Positions 11,241 through 20,176 of a stretch of 64,000 nucleotides of DNA are shown piece after piece. The first letter of the stretch is position 1. Every line of letters starts with the position of its first letter. Source of the DNA: Carettochelys insculpta (taxonomy: Eukaryota > Chordata > Testudines > Carettochelyidae); assembly GCF_033958435.1 (NCBI RefSeq), contig NC_134160.1, positions 18,153,001-18,217,000 on the forward strand, read 5' to 3'. The notes beneath the pieces were generated by a model that ran no database searches, was not told the origin of the DNA, and saw only the letters and a list, made by a program, of their open reading frames with translations. The translations under genes were made by a program, and so were the position numbers.

Positions 11241-12612
11241 ATCCCATCCATGCCCATGTCAGGAAGGCTGCATGGCATGCCCAGGCCCGGCCTACTTACC
11301 CATCAAGTGGGAAATAGAATGAAAGGAGGGTGGGCACCAGCCCAGCTTGAAAACAGGACCATGGGAGCTACCTTTGAGTGTCTGCTCTGTGAGCTGCAGA
11401 GCCAAGCTCTCAGGCTTACAGCTTTTATAGCTCATCTTCTCTGTGGGTGGGCCACAGACATGACCTACACCTGACCCACAAGTTCAGGCTTGCCCTCAGG
11501 GAGGGCAAAGGGAGCAGCTGCTCCAGGGCCTGGCATTTCAAAGGGGCGTGGAGCTTTGGCCACCCCCACCGCCAAAGGAGAAGTGGCGGCAGTCAGAGCT
11601 CTGGGCCCCTTTGAAACACCAGGCAGTGTTGTGCCAGTGCTTTGCACGGCTCTGAGGGAGTGGGGGGGGGCAGGGCAGACTGCCCCATTCCTTCCAGCCC
11701 CAGGCCAGCAGGAGTTGTGACTGACAGACATGCAGCCAGACTCACCCAGCCACTATTTCTTCCGAATTATTCACTGCCCGGGCGCGTTTCTGACCTGTTT
11801 AACAGCCGATCTTGGAGGCTAGCGGGCTCAGGGCACCCAGATTAGTCTGAAGTGCCAACCAGGGCTCAGGACACACACCGGCTCTGTAACTGCTGTGTCA
11901 CACACCCTTCTGGAGCTCACACGCTGCTCTCCCTGCTTCCTGGCAGGGAGGGCCAAAGCGCTGGCCCTTCTGGTGACCCTGGCAGCAGGGGCTTCTCACT
12001 GCAACCAGTGGGACCTTTTCTGACAAAATATTTTTCCTTTGGGTTTGTCAAAATGAAAGATTGGCCAAGAAAGGGCCACTTTCACCTAGGTATCCAGTGC
12101 AGAGTGCCTGGCTCCCTGCTCACTCTCCTGCACCCTGAGCTGGCCCACTCCACCGCTGACTGCTCCCTGGCCTTCCAAGCTGCCATGTCCAGAGAGCTGG
12201 GGCCACCCCTGGCCACTCCACCACTTCCTAAACAGGCTCTCACAGAGCCAGGCTGTTCAGCTCTTCCAGAAACCCAGGCTTCTCAGCACCCACCCTGGCT
12301 GCCTGATGGCCAGATGGACTCCGCGGACTCCCCAGATCCCTGGGTTGCAGGGTCCCAGCTCCAGCGTGGGAAGGAGCATGGGAGCTGGCTTCCCAGGCTC
12401 ACACCTGGTGAACTGCTGAGAGGCCGGGGCTCCTTAGCAGCCTGCCCAGCAGGCAGCCAGAGACCAGGGACCCTGCTCCAGGGCAGCTCACCTGCTCCTT
12501 CGCTGCCTTCCTTGTAGCCTGCACACAGGCCAGCTCCAGAGCCCAGCCTCCCCTCAGAGATGGCTATCTCAGCTAGACCCTCCCCTGATGGTCTGATGCC
12601 TGGTCTTCCAGG
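11241..12612. other. Unrecognised sequence with one short inverted repeat
   Basis: No gene recognised. At 11528-11547 and 11604-11623 there are 20-bp arms (gcctggcatttcaaaggggc and its inverted copy with two mismatches) separated by 56 bp, perhaps a small MITE remnant. The open frame at 11852-12517 has no domain features. Confidence 0.35.
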
Positions 12613-12826
12613 TAGAGCCCTGCAAATCAGACATCCTCTTTGTTTCTGCAGATGTGGATATCCGCAGCTCATTTTTGCAGCTATGGATGGGGACACCAAT
12701 GCAGCTGCAAATTTTGTATCTAGACCCCTGTGTCTGCAGAGCTGGGCATCTGTGGGCCAGGATGTGGGTGCTGGTAGCCACAGATCGTATTTGCTGGTTC
12801 TAATTTTGTATCCATGCAGGGCTCTA
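12613..12826. mobile_element. hAT-type MITE
   Basis: A 214-bp element with inverted termini TAGAGCCCTGCA…TGCAGGGCTCTA. The 8-bp flanks CTTCCAGG (12605-12612) and CATCCAGT (12827-12834) match at 6 of 8 positions, the target-duplication length expected for hAT elements. The interior is noncoding and has a 'gtggatatccgcagc' motif known from sauropsid hAT MITEs. Confidence 0.7.
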
Positions 12827-14035
12827 CATCCAGTCTGTTAGGCTCTGCAGCACCAGACTTGCAGCCCGCCATGGAGCTGGGGTTTCCAGAGCTTGTAGAC
12901 TCCCAGGGCGTGGGGAGCATGTTTCATTTTGGAACCACACAAATCACCTGGAATGAAATTCTGGGGAATGTCACTGCTACCAAAAGCTTTGAGTTTGGCA
13001 CTTTTTGCCAACTGTGTTCCTGAAAGTCAGAAATTTTAACTCTGCTTCCCAGCCTGCTCTAGGGGTGCACGTCAAACAGGCAATGCCTTGAGCACGGCCT
13101 TTGAGAAGTTACCCTTCAAATCCAGGGAACTGAGATCACTGGCACAAAGTTGGGGGCATGTTCCACGTTTGCCTCTTTCTCTGGGCATTTTGTCCTCTCT
13201 TGCAGCCAGAACACCCACTGGGGCACCCTCCTTTATCTTCTTGCCCTCTGCTCTCTGGGGCGCGATGCACAGGGCCTGGGGTGGTTTTGTTGGTTTGATT
13301 TTAAAGGGGGAAAACCCATGACAGCCTGATGGGTTTCCACACACACATCTCACTTCTGAGGCTCTTGCTCACAGGAAGGTCTGGAGCATGTGAAAAATTC
13401 TGACTTCCAGGACCACTCGGGTGTAACTTCAATCTGCAGGTGACACTTTTATTCTCAGATGTGAAGAGGGACATGATGAAAGAAACTGAGGCTCTTGCAG
13501 CTGCTTAGGAACAACAAACTCAGGAAAGAGTCTTTAGAAATTTGAGAAGACATGGCTAGTGGGTAGCATAACGGGGTCTTACCCACTCGGGCATCTGGAC
13601 CAGCTGCTGCCTCACTTTCCCCTTCTTGCCTCTCTAAGCATGTGCCCATTGGGGGTCAGGTTCGTTAAAAAGCCTCACAGCTCAGGTCTTTCCTCCCACT
13701 CCACAATTTCTTCTGTGCCTTACTGGGCTCAGCCGTTTCTTCCAGAACCCAGGCCCTGCTGCCTGGTGCATTCTCACACCCCTCCTGGCTCAGCTCATTG
13801 GAAGCTGAAAGTGGGAGAGAGTGCAGTTGTGAGGTGTGAGTCGTGGTTTGCTTGAAGCTAGGAGCTGGTGGAAGATGGACTGACCCCAGTACCACAGTGC
13901 TGCATAAAGCGGGCAAGCTCCCCAGGCTTGTCACTCTTCAGATCACTGCATTCACTGGATGGTTGAGTCTTCTCCTGACTGGTGCTGCAGAACAACACTG
14001 CAAATGGGAGATTAGTGATGGCCTGTCCCTAGCAT
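12827..14035. other. Unrecognised sequence
   Basis: No gene or repeat family recognised. It borders the BED-finger frame and may contain more of that old transposon. Confidence 0.35.
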
Positions 14036-14275
14036 GTGAATTTATCTCGTTCAGCTGCCAAAAAGGGAGGGAAGGAGGAAACATGCAACAAACAGACTGA
14101 CATGAAGAAAACAGAGAAATCATCGAAAGCAAAGTATGATCTTTGTCAAAAGGGGTTAAGCAGCAAGACAGGAAAGGTTCGGACTCATCTCCAAGCATGC
14201 AGGGGGAGGAGGGAAAAGGCTGTTTTTGAGGACCTTGTGAGTTCTCCTGTCCCGGAGAAAAGAGCTCTGGCAATG
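14036..14275 (+). pseudogene. N-terminal half of a BED-finger (hAT-like) reading frame, split by the Ty3 element
   Basis: The plus-strand frame encodes a Lys/Ser-rich segment followed by KYDLCQKGLSSKTGKVRTHL and QAC. This resembles a BED zinc finger of hAT transposases and ZBED proteins (CxxC…HxxxC), with the first cysteine replaced by tyrosine. The frame runs to codon ATG at 14273-14275, where the Ty3 element begins. After the element and its duplicated CAATG, the same frame continues at 20177 for 34 codons before TAA. The joined frame would be about 114 codons, with no obvious start codon because the upstream region is also decayed. It is probably a relic of a hAT transposon rather than a host gene; the family call rests on one short motif. 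Confidence 0.5.
14271..14275. repeat. Target-site duplication CAATG, left copy
   Basis: CAATG immediately precedes the TG of the left LTR and is repeated exactly after the right LTR at 20172-20176. Five bases is the expected duplication for Ty3-type integrase. Confidence 0.95.
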
Positions 14276-14692
14276 TGTGATGGGGTTCAGGGGTCCCCCT
14301 GCACTGCACCCCGTCCGCTGGCAGGAGAGACTCTCACTCAGCAGGTACAACAGCAGGTTTATTAGGCAACAGATGTCCAGTTTCTCACAGAAGCAACAGC
14401 ACAGCAGCCAGAGACAGTCCTTCCAACCTGTCCTGGGGAGAAGACCCCGAGGGGTGCCCCTCTGGGGTGTAGCTTCCCCCTCCTCAGGCTGGCTGCCTTC
14501 CAGCTCTCCCTTTTCCTAGCCTCTAACTGCCACCCCCGATTCAAAACCCAGCTCAGCTCCTCCCTGCTCTTTGTTCAGGCAGAGGTGTTACCTGCCAGTT
14601 GTAGCCCCAGGGTCATCCTTAGCCACTGGGAGCTGCTGCTTGTCTCAGACATCCAGCCTGACTCACACATGCACTCCCCCCACTCCATCACA
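14276..14692 (-). repeat. 3' LTR of the Ty3 element
   Basis: 417 bp, starting TGTGATGG… and ending …CATCACA on the plus strand, so it has TG…CA ends in either reading. It differs from the other LTR at about seven positions plus one A in a run of A. The minus-strand polyadenylation signal AATAAA lies at 14358-14363. Confidence 0.95.
14358..14363 (-). promoter_or_regulatory. Polyadenylation signal AATAAA in the 3' LTR
   Basis: AATAAA on the minus strand, about 82 bp before the transcriptional end of the LTR, a position consistent with the R region. The same hexamer is conserved in the other LTR at 19836-19841. Confidence 0.75.
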
Positions 14693-14707
14693 TCTCTCCC
14701 CCCTTCC
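14693..14707 (-). promoter_or_regulatory. Polypurine tract of the Ty3 element
   Basis: The minus strand reads GGAAGGGGGGAGAGA and abuts the 3' LTR directly. This is the expected primer for plus-strand DNA synthesis. The pol stop codon lies only about 23 bp upstream. Confidence 0.9.
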
Positions 14708-14729
14708 AGACCGAACTGAGCGGGGTCAC

Positions 14730-17483
14730 TTAGCCAGTGACCTGGGGAAGTTCGGGGCCCTCCCTGCGTGACAGGGCATCGGCTATGGTGTTGTTGTTCC
14801 CCTTGACGTGGACCACCTCCATGTCGTAGTCCTGCAGGAGCAGACTCCACTGCAGGAGCTTGGCGTTGGCCCCTTTCATGTGATGCAGCCAGGTCAGGGG
14901 TGAGTGATCGGTGTACACGGTAAAACGCCGTCCAAACAGGTACGGCTGCAGCTTCCCCAGCGCCCACACCATGGCCAGACATTCCTTCTCTATGGCCGCG
15001 TAGTTCTGCTCCCGGGGCAGCAGCTTCTTACTCAGGTACACGATGGGGAGTTTCTCCCCTTTGTCATTCACCTGCATTAGCACCGCCCCCAGCCCCACGT
15101 CTGAGGCATCGGTGAACACCAGGAAGGGCTTGTTGAAGTCTGGATTTGCCAGCACTGGGGCCCTGACCAGAGCCTCCTTCAGCGCGCAGAGGGCCTCTTG
15201 GCACTGCTCGGTCCAGACCACCTTGTCAGGCTTTCCCTTTTTACACAGCTCCGTGAGGGGGGCTGCGATGGAGCTAAAGTGGGGCACAAACCTCCGGTAG
15301 TACCCCGCCATCCCAATGAAGGCCTGGACCTGTTTCTTAGTCTGGGGTGTTGGCCAATCTCTGACAGCCTCCACTTTAGCTGGCTCTGGCTTTAAGCAGC
15401 CGCTGCCCACCTTGTGCCCCAGGTAGGTCACCTCAGCCATTCCCACCTTGCACTTCCCTGCCTTGATAGTCAGCCCGGCCTTCTGGAGTCGGTCCAGCAC
15501 CTGCTTGAGTTGGGACACATGGTCCTCCCACGTCTGGCTGAAGATGCAAATGTCGTCCATGTAAGCCAGGGCAAAGCTCTCCATCCCTTTCAGTAGCTGG
15601 TCCACCAGACGCTGGAAGGTAGCGGGTGCCCCCTTGAGGCCAAAGGGCAGGACCAGGAACTCGTAGAGCTCCACAGGGGTGATGAAAGCCGACTTCAGCC
15701 GGGCATCTTGGTCTGATGGCACTTGCCAGTACCCCTTGGTGAGGTCTATGGTGGTGAGGTAACGGGCTCCCCCCAGCTTGTCTAAAAGGTCATCAGGCCT
15801 GGGCATGGGGTAGGCATCCGAGACAGTGATGGCGTTAAGCTTGGGATAGTCCACACAAAACCGAACAGACCCATCTTTTTTAGGGACTAACACCACGGGA
15901 GAGGCCCAGGGGCTGGACGAGGGTTGGATCACCCCCAGAGCCAGCATGTCTTCAACCTCCCGCTCTATGTCCTGAGCCGTCCTCCCTGTGGCTCTGAATG
16001 GCACACACTTGACAGGGGCGTGGGTGCCTGTCTCTATTCGGTGGACAGCCAGGTCAGTGCGTCCGGGTCTGTCAGAGAACAGCTGTTGGTGCGAATGCAG
16101 CACCTCCTTGATCTCCGTCTGCTGGGCAGGGGTCAGCTGGTCTGAGAGGGGAATAGACTCCAGCAAGGAGCCGGCTCCAGTCCTTGTGAGTAAATCCACC
16201 AAGGCATCATCCCCCTGCCCCTCCCAGTGTCTGCACACGGCCAGCACCAAGTTCTGTCTGTCCCAGTAAGGTTTCATCATGTTCACATGATAGACCCGGT
16301 GGCTGTGGGCCCGGTTCGACAGTTCCACCACATAATTCACGTCATTTAGCTGTTTGACAACCTTGAAGGGCCCATCCCAGGCCGCTTGCAGCTTGTTCCG
16401 CCGCACAGGTATAAGGACCATCACTTGATCCCCGGTGGCATAGGCTCGGGCCCTGGCATTACGGTCATACCAGACCTTTTGCTTCCTTTGGGCCATGGAG
16501 AGGTTCTCCCTGGCCAGGCCCATGAGCTCGGTGAGTTTTTCCCGGAAGGTCAGTACATACTGTACCACTGACTCCCCTTCAGGAGAGGCCGTCCCCTCCC
16601 ACTCTTCTCTGAGCAAGTCCAAGGGTCCCCGTACCCTCCTTCTGTACAGCAGCTCAAACGGGGAGAACCCCGTGGATTCCTGGGGCACCTCTCTGTATGC
16701 AAACAGCAGGTGGGGTAAGTACTTGTCCCAGTCATGGGGGTATTGATTCATGAAGGTTCTCAGCATCTGCTTCAGAGTCCCATTGAACCTCTCCACCAGC
16801 CCATTGGTCTGCGGGTGGTAGGCTGTGGCCCAGGTATGCCGGACCCCACACTTGTCCCACAAGCTTTGCAGTAGGGCCGACATGAAGTTGGACCCCTGAT
16901 CTGTGAGGACCTCCTTGGGGAACCCCACTCTGCTGAAAATGAACAGCAGTGCATCTGCCACGGTGCCAGCATCGATAGAGGTCAAGGCCACTGCTTCTGG
17001 GTATCGCGTGGCAAAATCTACCACTACCAAAATATATTTCTTCCCCGAACGCGTTGCCTTGCTGAAGGGGCCCACTATGTCTATAGCCACTTTCTGGAAA
17101 GGCTCCTCTATGATGGGCAGTGGCCTCAGGGCAGCTTTCCCCTTGTCCCGGGCCTTCCCCACCCTCTGGCAGGGATCGCAGGACAGGCAATACAGACGGA
17201 CAGCTGCAAAGATCCCTGGCCAAAAAAAGTTCTGTAACAACCTTCTCCTGGTGCGGTGGATCCCCTGGTGTCCGGCGAGCGGGACATCATGGGCTAGGTA
17301 CAGCAACCTGCGCCGGTACTTTTGGGGGACCACCAGTTGCCTCTGGACCTTCCATGGCTCCGCTTTGCATCTGGGAGCCCACTCCCGGTACAGGAATCCT
17401 TTTTCCCACAGGAATCTCTGCCTGCAGCCCTCCCCCAGCTGTGGAGCTGGGCTGAGACTGGCCAGTTCCCTCAGCTTCTGCAA
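14730..17483 (-). CDS. pol: Ty3 pol: integrase, reverse transcriptase, RNase H
   Basis: An open frame of 917 codons; its first codon is TTG, so it must be entered by frameshift from upstream. Counting from that codon, the integrase zinc module is H65, H72, C102, C105. The catalytic triad is D135, D195, E231 with exact DD35E spacing, and a GPF module lies at about 361-407. Reverse transcriptase follows: palm Asp at about 580 (TTIDLTKGYWQV), YMDD at 641-644. RNase H has TDAS near 791-794, an IEKECLAM segment, YTDHSPL and ADALSR near the C-terminus. Integrase before RT is the Gmr1-group arrangement, reversed from ordinary Ty3 elements. All catalytic residues are present and there are no internal stops. 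The enzyme would copy element RNA and insert the cDNA. The break from the protease frame near 17480-17500 is the main defect. Confidence 0.93.
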   Translation of the reverse strand: MQKLRELASLSPAPQLGEGCRQRFLWEKGFLYREWAPRCKAEPWKVQRQLVVPQKYRRRLLYLAHDVPLAGHQGIHRTRRRLLQNFFWPGIFAAVRLYCLSCDPCQRVGKARDKGKAALRPLPIIEEPFQKVAIDIVGPFSKATRSGKKYILVVVDFATRYPEAVALTSIDAGTVADALLFIFSRVGFPKEVLTDQGSNFMSALLQSLWDKCGVRHTWATAYHPQTNGLVERFNGTLKQMLRTFMNQYPHDWDKYLPHLLFAYREVPQESTGFSPFELLYRRRVRGPLDLLREEWEGTASPEGESVVQYVLTFREKLTELMGLARENLSMAQRKQKVWYDRNARARAYATGDQVMVLIPVRRNKLQAAWDGPFKVVKQLNDVNYVVELSNRAHSHRVYHVNMMKPYWDRQNLVLAVCRHWEGQGDDALVDLLTRTGAGSLLESIPLSDQLTPAQQTEIKEVLHSHQQLFSDRPGRTDLAVHRIETGTHAPVKCVPFRATGRTAQDIEREVEDMLALGVIQPSSSPWASPVVLVPKKDGSVRFCVDYPKLNAITVSDAYPMPRPDDLLDKLGGARYLTTIDLTKGYWQVPSDQDARLKSAFITPVELYEFLVLPFGLKGAPATFQRLVDQLLKGMESFALAYMDDICIFSQTWEDHVSQLKQVLDRLQKAGLTIKAGKCKVGMAEVTYLGHKVGSGCLKPEPAKVEAVRDWPTPQTKKQVQAFIGMAGYYRRFVPHFSSIAAPLTELCKKGKPDKVVWTEQCQEALCALKEALVRAPVLANPDFNKPFLVFTDASDVGLGAVLMQVNDKGEKLPIVYLSKKLLPREQNYAAIEKECLAMVWALGKLQPYLFGRRFTVYTDHSPLTWLHHMKGANAKLLQWSLLLQDYDMEVVHVKGNNNTIADALSRREGPELPQVTG

Positions 17484-17979
17484 GGAGGGGTCTCTGCTGC
17501 TCTGCCTGGAATTCTTCCGCTGGGGCAGGGGCAGATGCTACTCCCCCATCCCTGCCTGGCTCCAGCACCCCTGGCCTGTGAGATCTGGTTTTTGGGGGCC
17601 CCCTTTCTCTCAGGGTTGGCCCCTGTGGCTCCTGTGACTTTGGCTGGGCCTGTACCCCTGAATCTGGGGAGCGCACCCCTCGTTTTCTTTGGCTACGGGT
17701 CAGGACCAGGGCACGAGGGCGTTCACCTTGCCAGTTCTCCAGGTCAGCCCCCATCAGTACATCCGCCGGCAAATGGCTGTGCACGCCCACTTCCTTGGGG
17801 CCTTCCTTCTTCCCCCATTTCAGGTGCACCCTCGCCATGGGCACCTTGAAAGGGGTCCCATCAATTCCTGTTATCGTCAGGTGGGAATCGGGTATCATGC
17901 AGCCCGGTGCCACCACCCCTGGTCGGGCCAGCGTCACGTCAGCGCCTGTGTCCCAGAACCCCGTGACCTTTTTCCCTGT
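17287..17979 (-). CDS. pro: Ty3 aspartic protease and linker, frame ends before pol
   Basis: The frame opens just after a TAG at 17982-17980 and overlaps the end of gag by about 40 bases. It contains the retropepsin active site DTGA (D codon at 17952), a flap-like ITGIDGTPFKVP segment and an LPADVLMGADL segment matching the usual hydrophobic-GxD C-terminal motif. About 120 codons of low-complexity linker follow, then out-of-frame sequence to a stop at 17287. Codons from about 17490 downward make sense only in the pol frame, so a short indel there is likely. Gag to protease is +1, and protease to pol is another +1. The protease would cleave the Gag and Gag-Pol precursors. Confidence 0.85.
   Translation of the reverse strand, partial: TGKKVTGFWDTGADVTLARPGVVAPGCMIPDSHLTITGIDGTPFKVPMARVHLKWGKKEGPKEVGVHSHLPADVLMGADLENWQGERPRALVLTRSQRKRGVRSPDSGVQAQPKSQEPQGPTLRERGPPKTRSHRPGVLEPGRDGGVASAPAPAEEFQAEQQRPLLAEAEGTGQSQPSSTAGGGLQAEIPVGKRIPVPGVGSQMQSGAMEGPEATGGPPKVPAQVAVPSP
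17939..17979 (-). other. Gag-protease frame overlap
   Basis: The protease frame is closed upstream by TAG at 17982-17980 and the gag frame ends at TGA 17941-17939. Any programmed shift must therefore occur in these 41 bases, with the DTG codons inside. The change needed is +1 (or -2). The gag terminus reads CGC TGA C, a shift-prone context in some +1 systems, but no site can be proven from one copy. Confidence 0.6.
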
Positions 17980-19594
17980 CTACCTCGAGGTGTTTGAGAC
18001 ACTTGCTCCACAGAGGCAGTGCCGCCCCCACTCTGTAAACTGGCCTCTGAGCATTTGGTCCCCCTGAGGAGCTGGTCTGTGGGGCGGACTCGGCCCAATC
18101 CGAGTGCCTATTGTCAGCACCACCCGCCTTGGCCGCCAGCCCCTCTGGCTTCTGGGACCCCATCCAGTTGACTCCATGACCCCCCGGCATGCTCAACCTG
18201 TCTGGGAGCCTGGGGCACTGGGCTGCTCTATGCCCCTTTCGCCCACAGCGATAACAGCCTGGGTCTTGTTGTGTCCCTCGGGCCGGCTGCTCTGTCCGGG
18301 CTCTGTTTGGCTCTCTGTGGGGTGGGTGGCTGGCCCCTCTTTCCTGGGCTTGCCCAAGAGGTGGTCCCCTTTGTCGTACAGTTAGGGACCGGTCTCTCTG
18401 AGATTCTCGGTTTCTCCAGGACTCCCTCTCCCTCCGGGACTCCCTCTCTCTCCGAGACTCCCTCTCTTTGTGGGGCTCACTTTCAAACCTGGCCCGGCTG
18501 TTTGTGAAGTCATCTACCAGTTTCCCTGCATCATGTGAGTCCCCTGGCTTCCGGTCCACGAGCCACACCCTCAGGTCAGGTGCGCACATCTCGTAGAATC
18601 GCTCCAGGACCGCCAGCTCGACCAGTTCCTCTACGGACTGGACTCCCATTCCGAACGCCCACTTCTGGTAGTATTGCTTCAGGCGGGCGGTTGTATCTAC
18701 ATGGGTTTCCTCTGGCCTCTTCTGCGCCTCCTGGAACTTCTTCTTGTACATCTCCGGAGTCAGCCCGAACTTATGCAGCAGGGCCTGTTTGAACCGTTCA
18801 TAGTCCCCAGGCTGCAGCCCCACCAGCTGGCTGAGCACCGCTGCGGCCTTCTGGCCCAGCAAGGGGGTGAGGTGCCGGAGCCACTCATCTGGGGGAACCT
18901 CATGCAACTCACAGGCTCGCTCAAAGGCGGTAAGGAACTCGTCCATGTCCCCTGGGTCCTGACACTGGGCCAGCACACGCGTCTCCAAGTGACTGGCCAC
19001 CCCGAGCCGTCTGGCCCTCTCCCCGCTTACCGCAGCTGGGGCCTCTTGGCGTCTCGCCTCTGCCATGGTTCGCTCATGCTCCCGCTCTCGCTCTCTCTCC
19101 TCACGCTCTCGCTCTCTTTCCTCCCGCTGTCTCTCTTGTAGCTGGCACTCGTGCTCACGCGCTCTTTCCCGTTCCTGGCGCTCACGCTCACACTCTCTTT
19201 CCTGTTCCTGGCGCTCACACTCTCTTTCCCGTTCCTGGCGCTCACGCTCTCTTTCCCATTCCTGGTGCTCCAGTTCCTTTAATTTCACCTCGAGTTCCAG
19301 CCGTCGCAGCTCTGCGGTGGGGGACTCTGCCCGCGATGGACCACCGCTAGCTGAGCGCGACCTGGTGGGCACCGCGTCTGTCTGACGGCGTCGAGCCCCT
19401 GCTCCTGTCGGAGAATCCGAAACGCTTCCCGAGGCTGACCAGCCACTTTCTGCCGGGACAGGCTCTGCCCCCCCGGATCGGTCATTCTCTTCCAGCTGTG
19501 CAATCAGCTGGGCCTTGGTCGCCTTCCCCACGGTCAGGCCCCTCTCTCTGCACAGCCCCGCTAGCTCTGCCTTCAGGAGTCGGGTATAATCCAT
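17939..19594 (-). CDS. gag: Ty3 Gag with coiled coil, SCAN-like capsid and zinc knuckle
   Basis: The start is taken as ATG at 19594 (551 codons); an in-frame GTG at 19621 is less likely. Order: an N-terminal helical segment similar to SAP/LEM folds (1-40); a Ser/Pro linker; a charged Arg/Glu coiled coil (about 95-182) made of repeated ER-rich units; a capsid region (about 205-370). The capsid C-terminal part, with LVELAVLERFYEMCAPDLRV near 324-343, matches the SCAN fold pattern. A second Arg/Glu repeat (about 376-402) precedes a CX2CX4HX4C knuckle at C447, C450, H455, C460. Gag would assemble particles and bind RNA. It ends at TGA 17941-17939 inside the protease overlap. Confidence 0.9.
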   Translation of the reverse strand: MDYTRLLKAELAGLCRERGLTVGKATKAQLIAQLEENDRSGGAEPVPAESGWSASGSVSDSPTGAGARRRQTDAVPTRSRSASGGPSRAESPTAELRRLELEVKLKELEHQEWERERERQERERECERQEQERECERERQERERAREHECQLQERQREEREREREEREREREHERTMAEARRQEAPAAVSGERARRLGVASHLETRVLAQCQDPGDMDEFLTAFERACELHEVPPDEWLRHLTPLLGQKAAAVLSQLVGLQPGDYERFKQALLHKFGLTPEMYKKKFQEAQKRPEETHVDTTARLKQYYQKWAFGMGVQSVEELVELAVLERFYEMCAPDLRVWLVDRKPGDSHDAGKLVDDFTNSRARFESEPHKERESRRERESRRERESWRNRESQRDRSLTVRQRGPPLGQAQERGASHPPHREPNRARTEQPARGTQQDPGCYRCGRKGHRAAQCPRLPDRLSMPGGHGVNWMGSQKPEGLAAKAGGADNRHSDWAESAPQTSSSGGPNAQRPVYRVGAALPLWSKCLKHLEVDREKGHGVLGHRR

Positions 19595-19619
19595 CTCCCC
19601 GCTATCTCCCGGGGTATCC

Positions 19620-19625
19620 ACTCAC
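19620..19625 (-). promoter_or_regulatory. Possible splice donor in the Ty3 leader
   Basis: The minus strand reads CTG|GTGAGT, a near-perfect 5' splice donor, about 25 bases before the gag ATG. No acceptor was identified, so use is unproven. Confidence 0.25.
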
Positions 19626-19734
19626 CAGCAGCAGCTGCAGGAATGGCTCTGTTCCCCCTCCGGCTCTTGTGAGGCTCCTTCCTTCTCTGGTGCTCAGTCA
19701 GCCACTGCTGGGAGCTCATCCGTGGGTGCAGTGC

Positions 19735-19752
19735 ATCCCACTTCTGACACCA
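19735..19752 (-). promoter_or_regulatory. Primer binding site, tRNA-Leu type
   Basis: One base after the 5' LTR the minus strand reads TGGTGTCAGAAGTGGGAT. This complements the 3' end of a vertebrate tRNA-Leu including CCA. It would prime minus-strand cDNA synthesis. Confidence 0.8.
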
Positions 19753-19753
19753 G

Positions 19754-20171
19754 TGTGATGGGGTTCAGGGGTCCCCCTGCACTGCACCCCGTCCGCTGGC
19801 AGGAGAGACTCTCACTCAGCAGGTACAACAGCAGGTTTATTAGGCAACAGATGTCCAGGTTCTCACAGAAGCGACAGCACAGCAGCCAGAGACAGTCCTT
19901 CCAACCTGTCCTGGGGAGAAGACCCCGAGGGGTGCCCCTCTGGGGTGTAGCTTCCTCCTCCTCAGGCTGGCTGCCTTCCAGCTCTCCCTTTTCCTAGCCT
20001 CTAACTGCCACCCCCGATTCAAAAACCCAGCTCAGCTCCTCCCTGCTCTTTGTTCAGGCAGAGGTGTCACCTGCCAGTTGTAGCCCCAGGGTCATCCTTA
20101 GCCACTGGGAGCTGCTGCTTGCCTCAGACATCCAGCCCGACTCACACATGCACTCCCCCCACTCCATTACA
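19754..20171 (-). repeat. 5' LTR of the Ty3 element
   Basis: 418 bp. On the minus strand it starts TGTAATGGAG (the second G of the consensus TGTGATGGAG has become A) and ends CCCCATCACA. AATAAA is at 19836-19841. It carries the promoter-side LTR in this orientation, but no convincing TATA box was seen. Confidence 0.95.
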
Positions 20172-20176
20172 CAATG
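20172..20176. repeat. Target-site duplication CAATG, right copy
   Basis: An exact repeat of 14271-14275, marking the Ty3 insertion boundary. Confidence 0.95.

Larger units (their letters stand above)
14276..20171 (-). mobile_element. Gmr1-type Ty3/gypsy LTR retrotransposon, nearly complete
   Basis: A 5896-bp element transcribed on the minus strand. It has two LTRs of 417 and 418 bp, a CAATG duplication, a primer binding site, a polypurine tract, gag, protease and pol. Pol order is integrase, then reverse transcriptase, then RNase H. This places it in the Gmr1 group, deuterostome Ty3 elements with a Ty1/copia-like domain order. Gag carries a SCAN-like capsid segment, consistent with the published origin of vertebrate SCAN domains from this group. 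LTR divergence is low (about 7 substitutions and one indel), so insertion is fairly recent. A frame change between protease and integrase probably makes this copy inactive. Confidence 0.95.

Noticed and set aside
19027..19385. Ser/Arg-rich frame (plus) and Glu/Ser-rich frame (minus) over the gag coiled coil
   Set aside because: Both are alternate-frame readings of the repetitive Arg/Glu codons of Gag.
14730..19621. Plus-strand open frames opposite the Ty3 genes
   Set aside because: They are antisense shadows of pol and gag; the minus-strand frames carry all the catalytic motifs.
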